Origin: an uncultured Alphaproteobacteria bacterium
GTDB taxonomy: Bacteria; Pseudomonadota; Alphaproteobacteria; Bin95
Length of the DNA: 5,081 bases
Reading direction: 5' to 3'
Assembly (NCBI GenBank): GCA_913060845.1
Contig: CAJXVF010000248.1
Coordinates: forward strand, 1 to 5,081
Shown in pieces: positions 4,915-5,081 of the stretch (positions are counted from its first letter, which is position 1; each line of letters starts with the position of its first letter). Both the position numbers and the translations under genes were made by a program. The notes beneath the pieces are model-generated. The model was not told where the DNA came from and searched no databases. It was given only the letters and a program-made list of their open reading frames with translations.

Positions 4915-4956
4915 ATAACGGCTAATGACACACTCGTGACCTCACGCAGCCGTTAT
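4915..4956. repeat. Nested inverted repeat upstream of the creatininase-family gene
   Basis: ATAACGGCT (4915-4923) is the exact reverse complement of AGCCGTTAT (4948-4956). Inside it lies a second perfect inverted repeat, CGTGA (4935-4939) and TCACG (4942-4946) with a CC centre. The outer and inner arms are separated by 11 bases on one side and one on the other. The element ends about 40 bases before the TTG start, where a promoter, an operator or a 5' untranslated hairpin would be. There is no U-tract, so it is not an obvious terminator. Confidence 0.5.
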
Positions 4957-5027
4957 TGGCGGGTTACTAGCTTCCACCCTTATCTCATATCCAGAGCGAG
5001 GGGCAGAATGCTCGCCACGCTTTCCAT

Positions 5028-5081
5028 CTAGAGCGGATTTGGATTTGATTGAATCGTTTGGGATTCCCTTGGTAGGGAATA
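5028..5081. repeat. Partial intergenic palindromic repeat at the contig end
   Basis: The segment opens with CTAGAGC (inside the palindrome TCTAGA, 5027-5032), contains a tandem GGATTTGGATTT, a small palindrome GATTGAATC (5047-5055), and ends with a 7-bp hairpin ATTCCCT-TGGT-AGGGAAT (5063-5080). Its AT-rich, structured make-up differs from the flanking genes. CTAGAGC ends with internal GATT/AATC palindromes resemble dispersed intergenic repeats I remember from several alphaproteobacterial genomes; that likeness is from memory and not checked. No second copy is seen in this window. Confidence 0.45.

Noticed and set aside
4980..5027. Minus-strand 15-codon ORF (MESVASILPLALDMR) near the right end
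   Set aside because: It has no ribosome binding site and begins beside the repeat. Nothing suggests that it is translated.
49..5081. CRISPR array, tRNA, rRNA, insertion sequence or phage genes
   Set aside because: No spaced direct repeats, tRNA-like folds, transposase or phage motifs were seen on either strand.

Overview
The window looks like one complete short contig from an alphaproteobacterium. The protein families fit that class: a lipoprotein with a C-terminal OmpA domain, a TfoX N-terminal-domain protein, a sulfotransferase-like protein and a creatininase-family protein. So do the moderately high GC, the dense packing of genes and the ATGA/GTGA overlaps. I would lean to a Rhodospirillales-like or other free-living lineage, with low confidence. 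Bases 1-48 are not genomic: they are an Illumina Nextera i7 adapter with its index and mosaic end. Genomic sequence starts at 49. The other end stops inside what looks like a palindromic intergenic repeat, a typical place for an assembly to break.

Layout, left to right. (1) A minus-strand cluster with overlapping stop and start codons: a TfoX-N-domain protein (408-713), a 94-residue membrane protein (127-411) and the first 27 codons of a CofC/FbiD-like coenzyme F420 guanylyltransferase (49-130). The last is too short to stand out in an ORF scan and is cut by the adapter. (2) A divergent plus-strand sulfotransferase-like gene (758-1513), only 44 bp from the TfoX gene start. (3) A convergent intergenic region with a strong, probably bidirectional 13-bp terminator hairpin (1535-1564) and a small hairpin with a UUCG loop. 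(4) A minus-strand OmpA-domain lipoprotein (1626-2462) with its own upstream region and an excellent ribosome binding site. (5) A minus-strand pair, creatininase-family protein (4055-4873) then secreted HExxH metallopeptidase (2640-4031), probably one operon ending in a short hairpin over the peptidase stop codon. (6) A 208-bp non-coding right end with a nested inverted repeat and the partial repeat.

How the genes may work together: the left cluster joins F420 cofactor synthesis (cofC) to two small proteins of unknown job. The OmpA lipoprotein anchors the outer membrane to peptidoglycan. The secreted peptidase acts in the periplasm or outside the cell. I see no complete defence, mobile or secondary-metabolite system. 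The points most worth a second look are the cut cofC and its coupled partners, the start of the metallopeptidase (an 8-codon mini-ORF with the good ribosome binding site, or a one-base frameshift), and the creatininase-family protein lacking two of the usual metal ligands.
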